In this document: positions 45,645 through 53,815 of the stretch, piece after piece | Layout of the letters: the number at the start of each line of letters is the position of its first letter | How positions within the stretch are numbered: the first letter of the stretch is position 1 | Assembly (NCBI RefSeq): GCF_028532725.1 | Contig: NZ_JAQKGU010000007.1 | Span: 1-64,000 of the forward strand | Reading direction: 5' to 3' | Origin: Desulfovibrio sp. Fe33 | Lineage (GTDB): Bacteria > Desulfobacterota > Desulfovibrionia > Desulfovibrionales > Desulfovibrionaceae | Length of the DNA: 64,000 bases | The notes under the pieces: generated by a model | What the model was told of the DNA's origin: nothing | Databases searched by the model: none | The model's input: only the letters and a program-made list of their open reading frames with translations | Position numbers and translations under genes: made by a program

Positions 45645-47969
45645 ATGAAGATGAAAAGTGTGAATACTGCCATCGCTCTGTTGATCTCCTCCAGCATGGC
45701 GGTTGCGATACTGGAGGCTGTGCTTTGGGTCAACCACGACACCAGGCGAACCGTTTTCAATGAAGGTAAGGAATCCATGGGCAACATGGTCGCGCAGACC
45801 ATGGCCGCATTGGACAACTACATCGCCCAGACTGACGAGATGGCCCACATGCTCGCTTCGCAGCAGGTTGTTGTCGACGCCCTGGAGGGGCGGGACGCCT
45901 TGCCCGCCTCCCTGCTGTTCAAGGATCTCCTGTCCTCATCCGACAATTATTGGGCCGCCTTCGTCTTCGACAGGAATGGGCAAGTGGTCGCAGGGTACAA
46001 TGCCAAGATGCAGGACCTTGTCGGCGCGGATCGAAGTTCCCGGGAGTATGCCAAGGCCGTTCTTTCGGGCAAGGCCGACCGCTATTTGTCCAATGACATC
46101 CTCATCTCCAAGAGCGGCGGCGGGATTCTCATCTTTGCCGCGGCCGGCGCGGTCCGGGACCAAGAGGGCCGGATCGTGGGCGGAGTGGGGCTGTTCCCCA
46201 AGTGGGGGAACTTCACCTCCAAGTTCATCGACCCCTTCCGCGTGGCGGGCAGCGGGTATGCGTTCATCCTCGACCATAAGGGGCGGATAATCGCCCATGC
46301 GACGAACAAGGACCTGCATCTGGAGGATCTTTCAAAGCAGGATTTCGCGCAGACCGCGTTGGCGGTGAAAAAAGGCGAGACAAACTACCTTTGGGAAGGC
46401 CGCCGGAAGTACATGGTTTTCGACACCCTGGAAAGGACCGGCTGGACCGTGGTCATGAGCGCCTACGAGGACGATCTGGCCGCCGCGGCGCACAACCAGC
46501 GCAACAAGCTGGCGGTGGCCGGTGTGGTCCTGGGCGTGCTGCTGGTGGGCATGTTGATCTTCGCCGTGCGCAGGATCATCATTTCCCCGGTAAAGAATAT
46601 TCTCGATTTCGCGTCCAAGGTGGCCGGCGGTGACCTGCAGGCGCAGCTTGAAGGGCGATACAAGTTCGAGTTCCGATCCTTGGCGGAACAGATCGAAGCC
46701 ATGGTCCACGAACTCAAGACCAAGCTCGGCTTTTCCGAGGGAGTGTTGGCGGGAATAGCTTTGCCGTGCGCCCTGGTGGGCGGGGACCATACCGTGCTGT
46801 GGGTCAACCGACAGATGTGCGACCTGCTCAAACGCAACGATCCGCCCGAGAGTTACGCCGGGGTGAAGCCAGGTGCGTTCTTTTTCGGGGATTCCGACAA
46901 GGTGACCTTGTCCGACCGGGCTGTGGAGCAGCAGAAACAGTTGGATGACGAAGTGGAGTACGAGCGTGTCGACGGCGCGACCCTCAACGTTCGGATAATC
47001 TCCACGCCGTTTTACGATATGGACGGCCAATTGCTCGGCTCGCTGACCATCTGGTTCGATGTGACCGAGATTCGGGGCCAGCAGAAGGTCATTGAGGCGC
47101 AGAATGAGCGCATCTCCGTGGCGGCCGGGCAGGCCCGGGAGATTTCCCTGTCCCTGTCCAGTGCGGCCGAAGAGCTTTCGGCCCAGATGGAAGAGGGCAA
47201 GCGTGGGTCTGAAAACCAGCGCGCTCGGGCGGGCGAGACAGCTTCGGCCATGGAGGAAATGAACGCCTCGGTGCTTGATGTGGCCCGCAATGCGAGCCAG
47301 GCGTCCGAGGACGCGGAACAGGCCAAGACCGATGCGCAGCACGGTCAGAAGATGGTCGACCAGGTTATCGAGGCCGTGGGCGAGGTGCAGACGCGGACCG
47401 AGGAACTCAGGCTCTCCATGGAGGGACTCGGGTCCGAGGCCGAAGATATAGGCAACGTGCTCGGCGTCATCACGGACATTGCGGACCAGACCAACCTTTT
47501 GGCGCTCAATGCGGCCATTGAGGCGGCCCGGGCCGGGGACGCCGGACGGGGCTTCGCCGTGGTCGCGGACGAGGTCCGCAAGCTGGCCGAGAAGACCATG
47601 GCCGCCACCAGCGAGGTGGGTGAGGCGATCCGCCGCATTCAGGACATGACCGGGCGCAACATCGGAGCTACCCAGCAGGCGGCTCAGGCCGTCGAGCGCA
47701 GCACCGAGCTGGCCCGCGAGTCGGGTAATGTGCTGCTTGAGATTGTCGGCCGCGTGGCGACCGCCTCGGACCAGGTGCGGATCATCGCCACGGCCGCGGA
47801 GGAGCAATCCGCCACCAGCGATGAGATCAACCGGGCCACGGACGAGATCAACAATATCTCCATGGACACGTATCAGGTCATGCAGGAGGCCAATCAGGCC
47901 ATCCAGGAAGTGGCCGCCATGGCCGTCCGGCTCAACACTGTTATCGAGGATATGGCCGTCACGGATTAA
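45645..47969 (+). CDS. Methyl-accepting chemotaxis protein with Cache, HAMP and PAS domains
   Basis: This 774-residue receptor has a first membrane segment at about 8-28, then a periplasmic double-Cache-like domain ([43 protein letters not shown]) and a second membrane segment at about 286-307. A HAMP domain ([25 protein letters not shown]) and a PAS-like domain (about 365-480) follow. The signalling hairpin tip is [41 protein letters not shown]. It senses an unknown ligand and feeds the CheA pathway. It is monocistronic with its own promoter and terminator. Confidence 0.95.
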   Translation: MKMKSVNTAIALLISSSMAVAILEAVLWVNHDTRRTVFNEGKESMGNMVAQTMAALDNYIAQTDEMAHMLASQQVVVDALEGRDALPASLLFKDLLSSSDNYWAAFVFDRNGQVVAGYNAKMQDLVGADRSSREYAKAVLSGKADRYLSNDILISKSGGGILIFAAAGAVRDQEGRIVGGVGLFPKWGNFTSKFIDPFRVAGSGYAFILDHKGRIIAHATNKDLHLEDLSKQDFAQTALAVKKGETNYLWEGRRKYMVFDTLERTGWTVVMSAYEDDLAAAAHNQRNKLAVAGVVLGVLLVGMLIFAVRRIIISPVKNILDFASKVAGGDLQAQLEGRYKFEFRSLAEQIEAMVHELKTKLGFSEGVLAGIALPCALVGGDHTVLWVNRQMCDLLKRNDPPESYAGVKPGAFFFGDSDKVTLSDRAVEQQKQLDDEVEYERVDGATLNVRIISTPFYDMDGQLLGSLTIWFDVTEIRGQQKVIEAQNERISVAAGQAREISLSLSSAAEELSAQMEEGKRGSENQRARAGETASAMEEMNASVLDVARNASQASEDAEQAKTDAQHGQKMVDQVIEAVGEVQTRTEELRLSMEGLGSEAEDIGNVLGVITDIADQTNLLALNAAIEAARAGDAGRGFAVVADEVRKLAEKTMAATSEVGEAIRRIQDMTGRNIGATQQAAQAVERSTELARESGNVLLEIVGRVATASDQVRIIATAAEEQSATSDEINRATDEINNISMDTYQVMQEANQAIQEVAAMAVRLNTVIEDMAVTD

Positions 47970-48014
47970 CCCGACCCGGCAACAATGGACTCGACATTCG
48001 ATTGAGGATAAGGT

Positions 48015-48059
48015 AACCCCGCGCTTCCCGCTCATGGGATGCGCGGGGTTTATATTTTT
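48015..48059 (+). terminator. Terminator after the chemoreceptor gene
   Basis: AACCCCGCGC pairs with GCGCGGGGTT across a long loop that itself contains CCCGCTCATGGG, followed by a T-rich tail. Confidence 0.8.
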
Positions 48060-48088
48060 ATAGAGTCTTCAACCGCCCGGAGCCGAGA

Positions 48089-49606
48089 ATGTTGCCGATC
48101 GTCGCCCTGGTGGGCCGCCCCAACGTGGGCAAATCCACCCTTTTCAACCGACTTCTCAGGAAGTCGAGATCCATCACCCACGACATGCCGGGGGTGACGC
48201 GCGATCGCATCTATGGCGAGTGCATAATGGGGGAAACCCGGTTCGACCTGATCGACACCGGCGGCATGGTCCTGGAATCCGAGGCTACTCCCGAGCTGTC
48301 CAAGGATTTCGAGGATGAGATTTTCGAGCAGGCCCGCGACGCCATCGACGAGGCTAATGCCATCGTTTTCGTGGTGGACGGCAAGGAGGGACTGACTCCT
48401 CTGGATCAGCAGGCCGCCGAGTTCGTCCGCAAATCCGGCAAGCCGGTGCTTATGCTGGTCAACAAGGTGGACGGCTTCGAATTCGAAGCCGAAATGACCG
48501 CCGAATTTCACTCCCTTGGTATCGAATTCCTGCCCGTGTCCGCTGCCCACGGCTACAATTTGTCCGACGTGCGCAACCGAGTTCGCCGCTTCGTCGAAGA
48601 CCTCGGCCTGCCCATGGACGAGGACGACGGCATGGAGAAGGGCTTGCGCCTGACCATGCTCGGCCGCCCCAATGCAGGCAAGTCCTCGCTTATCAACTCC
48701 ATCATCGGCAAGGACAGGCTCATCGTATCCGACGTGGCCGGGACAACCCGCGATTCCATCGACGTGACCTTCGAGAAGCAGGGCAAGCGGTACACCTTCG
48801 TTGACACGGCAGGGGTGCGCAAGCGGGCGAACATCCAGGATCATCTGGAGAAGATCAGCGTCATCCGCGCGCTCAAGAATTCCAAGCGGTCCGATGTGAC
48901 CATCTTGACCATCGACATCACGCTGGGCGTGGGCCGTCAGGACAAGCGGCTCATCGAGTTCCTGGCCAAGGAAAAAACACCGTTCATCGTGGTGGTCAAC
49001 AAGGCGGACCTTATTCCCCGCAACGAGACCAGCCGCGCCCTTGAAGCGTTTCGGGAAGAGCTGCGCGTGATTCCGCATGTGCCCGTGGTCATGACCAGCG
49101 CCGTGAAGGGCGTGGGCATCGGCAAATTGCTGCCCTTGGCCGAGACCTTGCGGCGGGAGTGCGAGATACGCGTCGGCACCGGCGAGCTCAACCGCATCAT
49201 GCAGGCGGTGGTGGAGAAGCTCCAGCCTCCCGTGGTCAAGCGCAAGCGGCCGAAGTTCTACTACGTCACCCAGGCGGACGAGGCCATTCCCACTTTCGTG
49301 TTCTTCTGCAACGATCATACTCTCGTCAGGACGTCCTACGTGCGCTACCTGGAGAACCAGTTCCGGAAGATGCTCGGCATCAAGTCCGCGCCCGTGAACA
49401 TCGTTTTTCGCTCCAGTCACGACAAGAAGGAGTGGGAGAAGGCCCGCGGCATCTCCGCTCTGGGCAAGCGCGGTCCGGGCCGCGAACGTATAGGCGGAGC
49501 CAAGACCCGTCGCCACGAAATCAAGTACAAGGCCCTCAAGAGCAAGCGCCGCCGCGATGAGAAAGAGGCCCGGGAGAAGGATGGGGCTGGGAAAAAAGGC
49601 AAATAG
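48089..49606 (+). CDS. der: Ribosome biogenesis GTPase Der (EngA)
   Basis: This 505-residue protein has two tandem GTPase domains. The first has GRPNVGKST, DTGGMV and NKVDG; the second has GRPNAGKSS, DTAGVRKR and NKADL. A KH-like domain follows, then a basic tail of about 60 residues. It is essential for 50S assembly. The extended Lys/Arg tail is somewhat longer than in E. coli. Confidence 0.97.
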   Translation: MLPIVALVGRPNVGKSTLFNRLLRKSRSITHDMPGVTRDRIYGECIMGETRFDLIDTGGMVLESEATPELSKDFEDEIFEQARDAIDEANAIVFVVDGKEGLTPLDQQAAEFVRKSGKPVLMLVNKVDGFEFEAEMTAEFHSLGIEFLPVSAAHGYNLSDVRNRVRRFVEDLGLPMDEDDGMEKGLRLTMLGRPNAGKSSLINSIIGKDRLIVSDVAGTTRDSIDVTFEKQGKRYTFVDTAGVRKRANIQDHLEKISVIRALKNSKRSDVTILTIDITLGVGRQDKRLIEFLAKEKTPFIVVVNKADLIPRNETSRALEAFREELRVIPHVPVVMTSAVKGVGIGKLLPLAETLRRECEIRVGTGELNRIMQAVVEKLQPPVVKRKRPKFYYVTQADEAIPTFVFFCNDHTLVRTSYVRYLENQFRKMLGIKSAPVNIVFRSSHDKKEWEKARGISALGKRGPGRERIGGAKTRRHEIKYKALKSKRRRDEKEAREKDGAGKKGK

Positions 49607-49693
49607 GGACCATCGTTATTGACAATCCCTGTGGGAAAAGTGTAGACGGACTTTCCTCAATGCGTACCGTAGGTTCATGGGCGCATGAGTAAT

Positions 49694-49787
49694 GGAGAAG
49701 TGGCCGAGTTGGCTGAAGGCGCACGCCTGCTAAGCGTGTTATGGGTGTAAAGCTCATACGAGGGTTCAAATCCCTCCTTCTCCGCCA
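49694..49787 (+). tRNA. tRNA-Ser (anticodon GCT), CCA encoded
   Basis: A 94-base class II tRNA: acceptor GGAGAAG/CTTCTCC, anticodon stem CACGC/GCGTG with loop CTGCTAA (anticodon GCT), long variable arm, T-loop GGGTTCAAATCCC, and encoded CCA. TTGACA at 49618 may be its -35 element. An integrase remnant lies immediately downstream in the opposite orientation. Confidence 0.96.
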
Positions 49788-49794
49788 GAAATCT

Positions 49795-49827
49795 AAGGGT
49801 TACGTTGAAAGACGTAACCCTTTTTTT
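49795..49827 (+). terminator. Rho-independent terminator of tRNA-Ser(GCT)
   Basis: AAGGGTTACGT pairs with ACGTAACCCTT across a 6-base loop, followed by a run of Ts. Confidence 0.9.
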
Positions 49828-49995
49828 GTTCAACGAATCGTTTTGTGCATCCTTTTGTTCTGATACAGACGGTTTTTCATCCAAAATGCTATCCAAGACG
49901 TCGTCCCAATTTCGCATGTCCGGCATGAGCGATTTGATGTAGTTGTCCGTTGTCGTTAAGCGTGCGTGCCCGAGAAGCCGTTTGGGGAACTCTGA
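49806..49995 (-). pseudogene. C-terminal remnant of a tyrosine recombinase/integrase
   Basis: The minus strand encodes LLGHARLTTTDNYIKSL, the H-xxR/L-xTTxxY signature of phage-type integrases. The nucleophilic tyrosine codon is at 49939-49941. About 45 further C-terminal residues follow (MPDMRNWDDVLDSILDEKPSVSEQ...). Everything upstream of the signature is gone, replaced by unrelated sequence and the structured repeat. The frame runs into the tRNA gene without a stop. It marks a former integration event at tRNA-Ser. Confidence 0.7.
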
Positions 49996-50047
49996 TGGTT
50001 TTTCTGAAGGGGGGTATCCGTTTCCGAATGGGATCAATATCGTTAAC

Positions 50048-50194
50048 TCCCCGCTTTCGCGGCAGAACGTCGCAGAGCGAAAAGCCCGCGCCGAAGGCGC
50101 AAACAGGGGATGCAAGGGTGCGAGCCCTTGCCCGCCGGAGGCGAAATCTCCCGACAATTGCCGCGAAGCGGCTTTCAATGCCTGATTTTTCTCA
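50048..50194. repeat. Structured intergenic repeat, copy 2 (four consecutive hairpins)
   Basis: This is the second copy of the element at 9643-9785, with the same four hairpins and the same GCCCGCCGGAGGCGAAAT block. It sits between the integrase remnant and the PilZ gene. Confidence 0.75.
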
Positions 50195-50426
50195 TCCGGG
50201 GGGTAAAAAGCTAATACCCTTCCCTAATGGGCGAATACTCATAAGCGCCGAAGTTCGCAATATTTGCCATGATTACAGTTGGTTATCTGTCTTCGTTCGG
50301 GCGCAGTGGATGAGGTTGTTCAGGACGTTCCCGGCGTCTTCGCCTTCAAATAAGTTGGAAGGTATTGAAATTGCAATGGGTCCGTCATAGAAACAACAAT
50401 CGTCAACCTCTTGAATCTCGAATGAT
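50195..50426. other. Gene-less stretch before the PilZ gene, possible decayed minus-strand frame
   Basis: A minus-strand open stretch ends with a TAA near 50272 and encodes YDGPIAISIPSNLFEGE and further plausible residues. It has no start codon in frame and is cut off by the PilZ gene region. It may be the tail of a lost gene. No promoter was recognised for the PilZ gene. Confidence 0.3.
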
Positions 50427-51419
50427 GTGAAGATGGTCCGATTCCTCGCCCAGTCCGATTATCTGCGGGAGGTGCAACGCACCTTTGGCGGTAGTGGACA
50501 TATCGACTTCATGGAATTGCTGATCCGGATGCTGTCCGTGGTCCTTCCCATGGTCGCGGTCTATGTCCTGTGGCGGTACAGGCTGCTTATCCAGCTTGTG
50601 GCGGGGCGTTGGGTAGCCCGTTTGTTCAGGAGGCGCAAGCGGCGCGCCGTGGAAAATTATCTGGTATCCAAGGGCGTGGTCATCGAGGTCTGCATGTTTT
50701 CCGGGGGCGGAGTTGGGCGCAAGCTCTGCGATGCGCGGGTGTCCAGCGTGACCGGGGGACGAATGCAACTGCAACTGCTCAACGTCAGGCCTGCATTCAG
50801 TAATCTCAAGCATCAACCAGTAATTTGCTTTGTTCGGCCTTTCGCCTATTCCGGCAAGCGGATCAACGCGTTCACCACTTTGGTGGCCCATGTGAGCAAG
50901 CGGGGTGTGGTGCTCAAGGGGTTGAGCCTGTTTACGCCGGTGCGTTACCGGTTCATTTTGCGGCGGCGGCATTCCCGCCAGCGAGTGACCCACGAGGGAG
51001 CCATTAGGGTCAAGGCTTGGAGCGCCAGGAAAGCCCGTACATTCTGGTTGTTCCGGCCGGACATGCAGACCGTCAACAACCCGGCCCGCTATGACAGCCG
51101 TACGCGTCTGGCGGTGGATAACATTTCGGCGGGCGGTTTGCGTCTGTTCATAGTCAATCCCAAAGGGGGCCTTCCGCCCCTGGATACGGGCAGCCAGCTC
51201 GTCCTGCGGGTCAGCATCTGGAATCCCAAGACGCGCAAGTATTCATTTTTTACGGCTCTGGGTATCGTTCGAAGCCGATTCTCCGGGCGTGGCGGGGCTA
51301 TTGGGCTCGGCATTCAGTTCATGGCCGAGGGCGTAAAAAAAGGCAACCGATACACATGGCGTACGGTGCACGGAGAAATACCGTCTCTGGCGCAGTTCCT
51401 GGACGGAATGGGTGGGTAG
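50427..51419 (+). CDS. PilZ-domain protein, YcgR-like c-di-GMP receptor
   Basis: This 330-residue protein has one N-terminal hydrophobic segment (about 30-50) and a basic juxtamembrane stretch (RRRKRR). A YcgR_N-like domain follows, then a C-terminal PilZ domain with RRRHSRQRV (179-187) and DNISAGG (231-237), the two c-di-GMP-binding motifs. It probably modulates flagellar or surface behaviour. The GTG at 50427 or ATG at 50433 are possible starts, neither with a good ribosome-binding site. Its stop codon directly abuts that of fur on the opposite strand. Confidence 0.8.
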   Translation: MKMVRFLAQSDYLREVQRTFGGSGHIDFMELLIRMLSVVLPMVAVYVLWRYRLLIQLVAGRWVARLFRRRKRRAVENYLVSKGVVIEVCMFSGGGVGRKLCDARVSSVTGGRMQLQLLNVRPAFSNLKHQPVICFVRPFAYSGKRINAFTTLVAHVSKRGVVLKGLSLFTPVRYRFILRRRHSRQRVTHEGAIRVKAWSARKARTFWLFRPDMQTVNNPARYDSRTRLAVDNISAGGLRLFIVNPKGGLPPLDTGSQLVLRVSIWNPKTRKYSFFTALGIVRSRFSGRGGAIGLGIQFMAEGVKKGNRYTWRTVHGEIPSLAQFLDGMGG

Positions 51420-51851
51420 CTACTTTTTGCGGCACTCCGAGCAGACGCCGTAGAGATACATCTTGTGGCGTTGCAGGGTGAAGCCGTGTTTTTCGGCGAG
51501 CTGCTCCTGGCGGTGTTCGATGATCTCGTCCACGATCTCGATGTTTTTGCCGCATCGCTCGCAAATGAGATGATCGTGGTGATCCTTGCCGTAGCTGGGT
51601 TCGTAACGGGTTACGCCGTCCGCGAAGTCCAGGGGCTCGATCAGCCCGGAGTCGCTGAGAAGCTTGAGGGTTCTGTAGACCGTTGCCTGCCCGATGGAGG
51701 CGTCCCGTTTTTTGACGAGAGCATAGAGCTCCTCCGAGGAAAGGTGGTCGTTCCTTTTGAGCAACGTATCAAGAATGATGCGTCGCTGGGGCGTCATCTT
51801 CAGGTTCTCGTTGGCCAGATACTCGGCAAAAACATCTTGCGGGGCTTTCAT
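51420..51851 (-). CDS. fur: Ferric uptake regulator family repressor (Fur)
   Basis: This 143-residue winged-helix regulator contains LKMTPQRRIILDTLL, GQATVYRTLKLLSDSGLI and the metal-binding HHDHLICERCGK. The two structural zinc CxxC pairs are CERC and CSEC. The DHHDH motif favours Fur over Zur or PerR, but PerR-type function cannot be excluded. Promoter and palindrome lie upstream. Confidence 0.92.
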   Translation of the reverse strand: MKAPQDVFAEYLANENLKMTPQRRIILDTLLKRNDHLSSEELYALVKKRDASIGQATVYRTLKLLSDSGLIEPLDFADGVTRYEPSYGKDHHDHLICERCGKNIEIVDEIIEHRQEQLAEKHGFTLQRHKMYLYGVCSECRKK

Positions 51852-51873
51852 GGGATATCCCGTCGTTTTGTTT

Positions 51874-51920
51874 GGAATTCAGTCAATTCCTTACATACGG
51901 GAAGCTTATGAAGGTGTCAA
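51874..51920 (-). promoter_or_regulatory. fur promoter with adjacent palindrome
   Basis: On the minus strand TTGACA is followed after exactly 17 bases by TATGTA. Just downstream, GGAATT-N5-AATTCC (51874-51890) is a perfect inverted repeat between promoter and gene, a possible autoregulatory operator. Confidence 0.55.
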
Positions 51921-52048
51921 ATAGGAATCAAATTGGCGGGAAATCCCCATCTCACTGTTCGATCTCCTTTTGTTTCTTGACATTCCGGAAGACGGTTTCT
52001 ACAAACGATTTCCTGCAAATCGGCGTCGCCATGCGCGACACCATACCC

Positions 52049-52140
52049 GGAGAGGTGGCAGAGTTCGGTTTAATGCGCTGGTCTTGAAAACCAGAGACGG
52101 TGTGAGCCGTCCGGGGGTTCGAATCCCTCCCTCTCCGCCA
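52049..52140 (+). tRNA. tRNA-Ser (anticodon TGA), CCA encoded
   Basis: A 92-base class II tRNA: acceptor GGAGAGG/CCTCTCC, anticodon stem CTGGT/ACCAG with loop CTTGAAA (anticodon TGA), long variable arm, T-loop GGGTTCGAATCCC, encoded CCA. It marks the left edge of an AT-rich patch. Confidence 0.96.
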
Positions 52141-52171
52141 AATTTTAAAATCACTTCTCTTAAAGTGTCAG

Positions 52172-52196
52172 GAGCCCTCGTTTAGAGGGCTTTTTG
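52172..52196 (+). terminator. Terminator of tRNA-Ser(TGA)
   Basis: AGCCCTC pairs with GAGGGCT across a 5-base loop, followed by TTTTTG. Confidence 0.9.
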
Positions 52197-52284
52197 TTTT
52201 ATTTTGATAGGTTGTGAAGTGTTTTGTCGTTGTCATCTAACACGATAGAGAAAAGGCAACTAAGAAATAAAGGTCTGACAGGAA

Positions 52285-52350
52285 ATGATGATGAAAGAAA
52301 AAACTATTTCCATTAATGACGTTATTAAGAGTGCGCTGAAAAAACGATAA
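52285..52350 (+). CDS. Possible 21-codon peptide or truncated gene start
   Basis: Three consecutive ATG codons are followed by KEKTISINDVIKSALKKR and a TAA. A weak AGG precedes it (GACAGGAA). The sequence reads like the first residues of a helical protein that stops early. It may be a real small peptide or the broken start of a lost gene in the AT-rich patch. Confidence 0.25.
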   Translation: MMMKEKTISINDVIKSALKKR

Positions 52351-52431
52351 TGGAGATGTTTGCAGGGTGTACAAATACATATTGCATTGCGGTGTGTTTT
52401 GTCGTCGCAGATATACTGCTTGATTTAATGA

Positions 52432-52635
52432 TTATCCGTCATCAAGGATAGAAATGGTACCAATGGTGTTCGTGTATGTCGTGATGGTGAATTTAGAATT
52501 GTGTATTTGCGGAACTTTATGATTGGCGTGCCTGCTTTAAATGCTATATTTTATAGAAAATCAAATGGTTGGGCTGTTTGCCATATCAACTCCAAAATTA
52601 TAAGGTTAGAGAATGTCAAATTGCGTAAAGAATGA
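52432..52635 (+). pseudogene. Start-less open frame of 67 codons overlapping the acyltransferase start
   Basis: The frame encodes NGVRVCRDGEFRIVYLRNF, VPALNAIFYRKSNGWAVCH and a short tail, with protein-like composition, then stops inside the first codons of the acyltransferase gene. There is no ATG before codon 30; a GTG at 52501 could start a 44-residue protein. It is most likely the 3' end of a truncated foreign gene. I do not recognise a family. Confidence 0.3.
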
Positions 52636-53671
52636 GAGAGAAGTAAATTTCGATATATTACGTAGTCTAGCGATCATGGCTGTTATAGCTATTCACTCAA
52701 CATACTCCGGGTGGCAATGGTATGGTGACTTGGGTGGTAGTTGGAATTATTATTTTACATTGATAATAAAGCAGTTTTATTGTTTCGCAGTTCCTTCGTT
52801 TTTCTTTATGTCGGGGTATTTCTTTTCTTCTAAAATGGGGAATGACTGGAAAAAGGAAACGGAGCACATCGTAAAGAGAATGGAGAGAATTCTGGTTCCA
52901 TATCTAGTGTGGTCAGTTATCGTTTTTTTTATTGTGAAAGGTAAAAAAAATATTGTCATTTTTTTGAATGATCTTCTTTCAGGAAAGGTTGTTGGTGCAT
53001 ACTATTATATAATTGTTCTTGCTATATTTACTTTGTTGTCCCCTTTGCTGGTTAGGCTGAAAGACAAATCGTATGGTTTGATGCTTGTCCTTCTTATTAA
53101 TACAATAAACATTGTTGTTGTCTATTTTTATCGAATCAAGCTCGGTCATAATTTCAATTGGTGGTATGCCGCTTTTCCTTTTACGACGTGGATATCATTT
53201 TACTATTTCGGTATTTTGTATAGATATGGTAAAGTGCCGCGTTTCATATTGAATATCCAGCCTAAAAAGGCGATGGCGATCGTGCTGGCAATGCTTTTTT
53301 TGTCCTTGTTCGAAGCTTTTGCTCTTGTCAGTTTGTGGGGACAATATTCTGGCGCTGCATCTTCTAGCAAGTTCTCTTCATTCCTTTATTCTTTTTCAAT
53401 CATCATTTTCTTTATTTCGATTCGCAAACTGGATTTATGGTTCCCATATATATTGAAAGTAATCAGTAGTTATTCTTTCGGAATATACTTAATCCATGAA
53501 ATAATCAGAGGTGGGTTGGTGCGTTATGTTTTTGGTGCCGCACTTGAGGATGTTCAACCTGTTTTGCAACTCTTGGTATTCTCTTCCACTTTATTTTTGA
53601 GCATTTTAGTAATTTGCATTGCTAAAGAAATGATTCCAAATCATATTTGTACAAAATACTTAGGTTTTTAA
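52613..53671 (+). CDS. Membrane acyltransferase family 3 protein
   Basis: This 352-residue, very hydrophobic protein has about ten membrane segments. The N-terminal signature FDILRSLAIMAVIAIHSTYSGW contains the catalytic-type histidine of acyltransferase family 3 (OatA/WecH/O-antigen acetylases). It probably acetylates a cell-surface polysaccharide. Base composition is far more AT-rich than its neighbours and codon use differs (many ATA, TTT, AAA), indicating recent transfer. It is isolated between a tRNA and a terminator. Confidence 0.85.
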   Translation: MSNCVKNEREVNFDILRSLAIMAVIAIHSTYSGWQWYGDLGGSWNYYFTLIIKQFYCFAVPSFFFMSGYFFSSKMGNDWKKETEHIVKRMERILVPYLVWSVIVFFIVKGKKNIVIFLNDLLSGKVVGAYYYIIVLAIFTLLSPLLVRLKDKSYGLMLVLLINTINIVVVYFYRIKLGHNFNWWYAAFPFTTWISFYYFGILYRYGKVPRFILNIQPKKAMAIVLAMLFLSLFEAFALVSLWGQYSGAASSSKFSSFLYSFSIIIFFISIRKLDLWFPYILKVISSYSFGIYLIHEIIRGGLVRYVFGAALEDVQPVLQLLVFSSTLFLSILVICIAKEMIPNHICTKYLGF

Positions 53672-53734
53672 TTTTACATTGCGCATGTTTTGTTTGCGCT
53701 TTTTTTATTCAGATCTTCTCTGTGGTTGGGGGAT

Positions 53735-53765
53735 AAAAAAAGGCGGCCGTTGAGGCCGCCTTTTT
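53735..53765. terminator. Bidirectional terminator between acyltransferase and SulP genes
   Basis: AGGCGGCC-N5-GGCCGCCT is flanked by A-tracts on the left and T-tracts on the right. It can stop transcription of the convergent genes on both strands. Confidence 0.92.
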
Positions 53766-53815
53766 CGTTTGATTGGTTTGCCCGGTTCGTGGAACCGGAG
53801 GCAGTTTAGTTGGGG

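Noticed and set aside
49675-50178. 167-codon minus-strand frame through the repeat, integrase segment and tRNA
   Set aside because: A fusion of repeat translation, an integrase remnant and the antisense of tRNA-Ser; only the middle part reflects a former gene.
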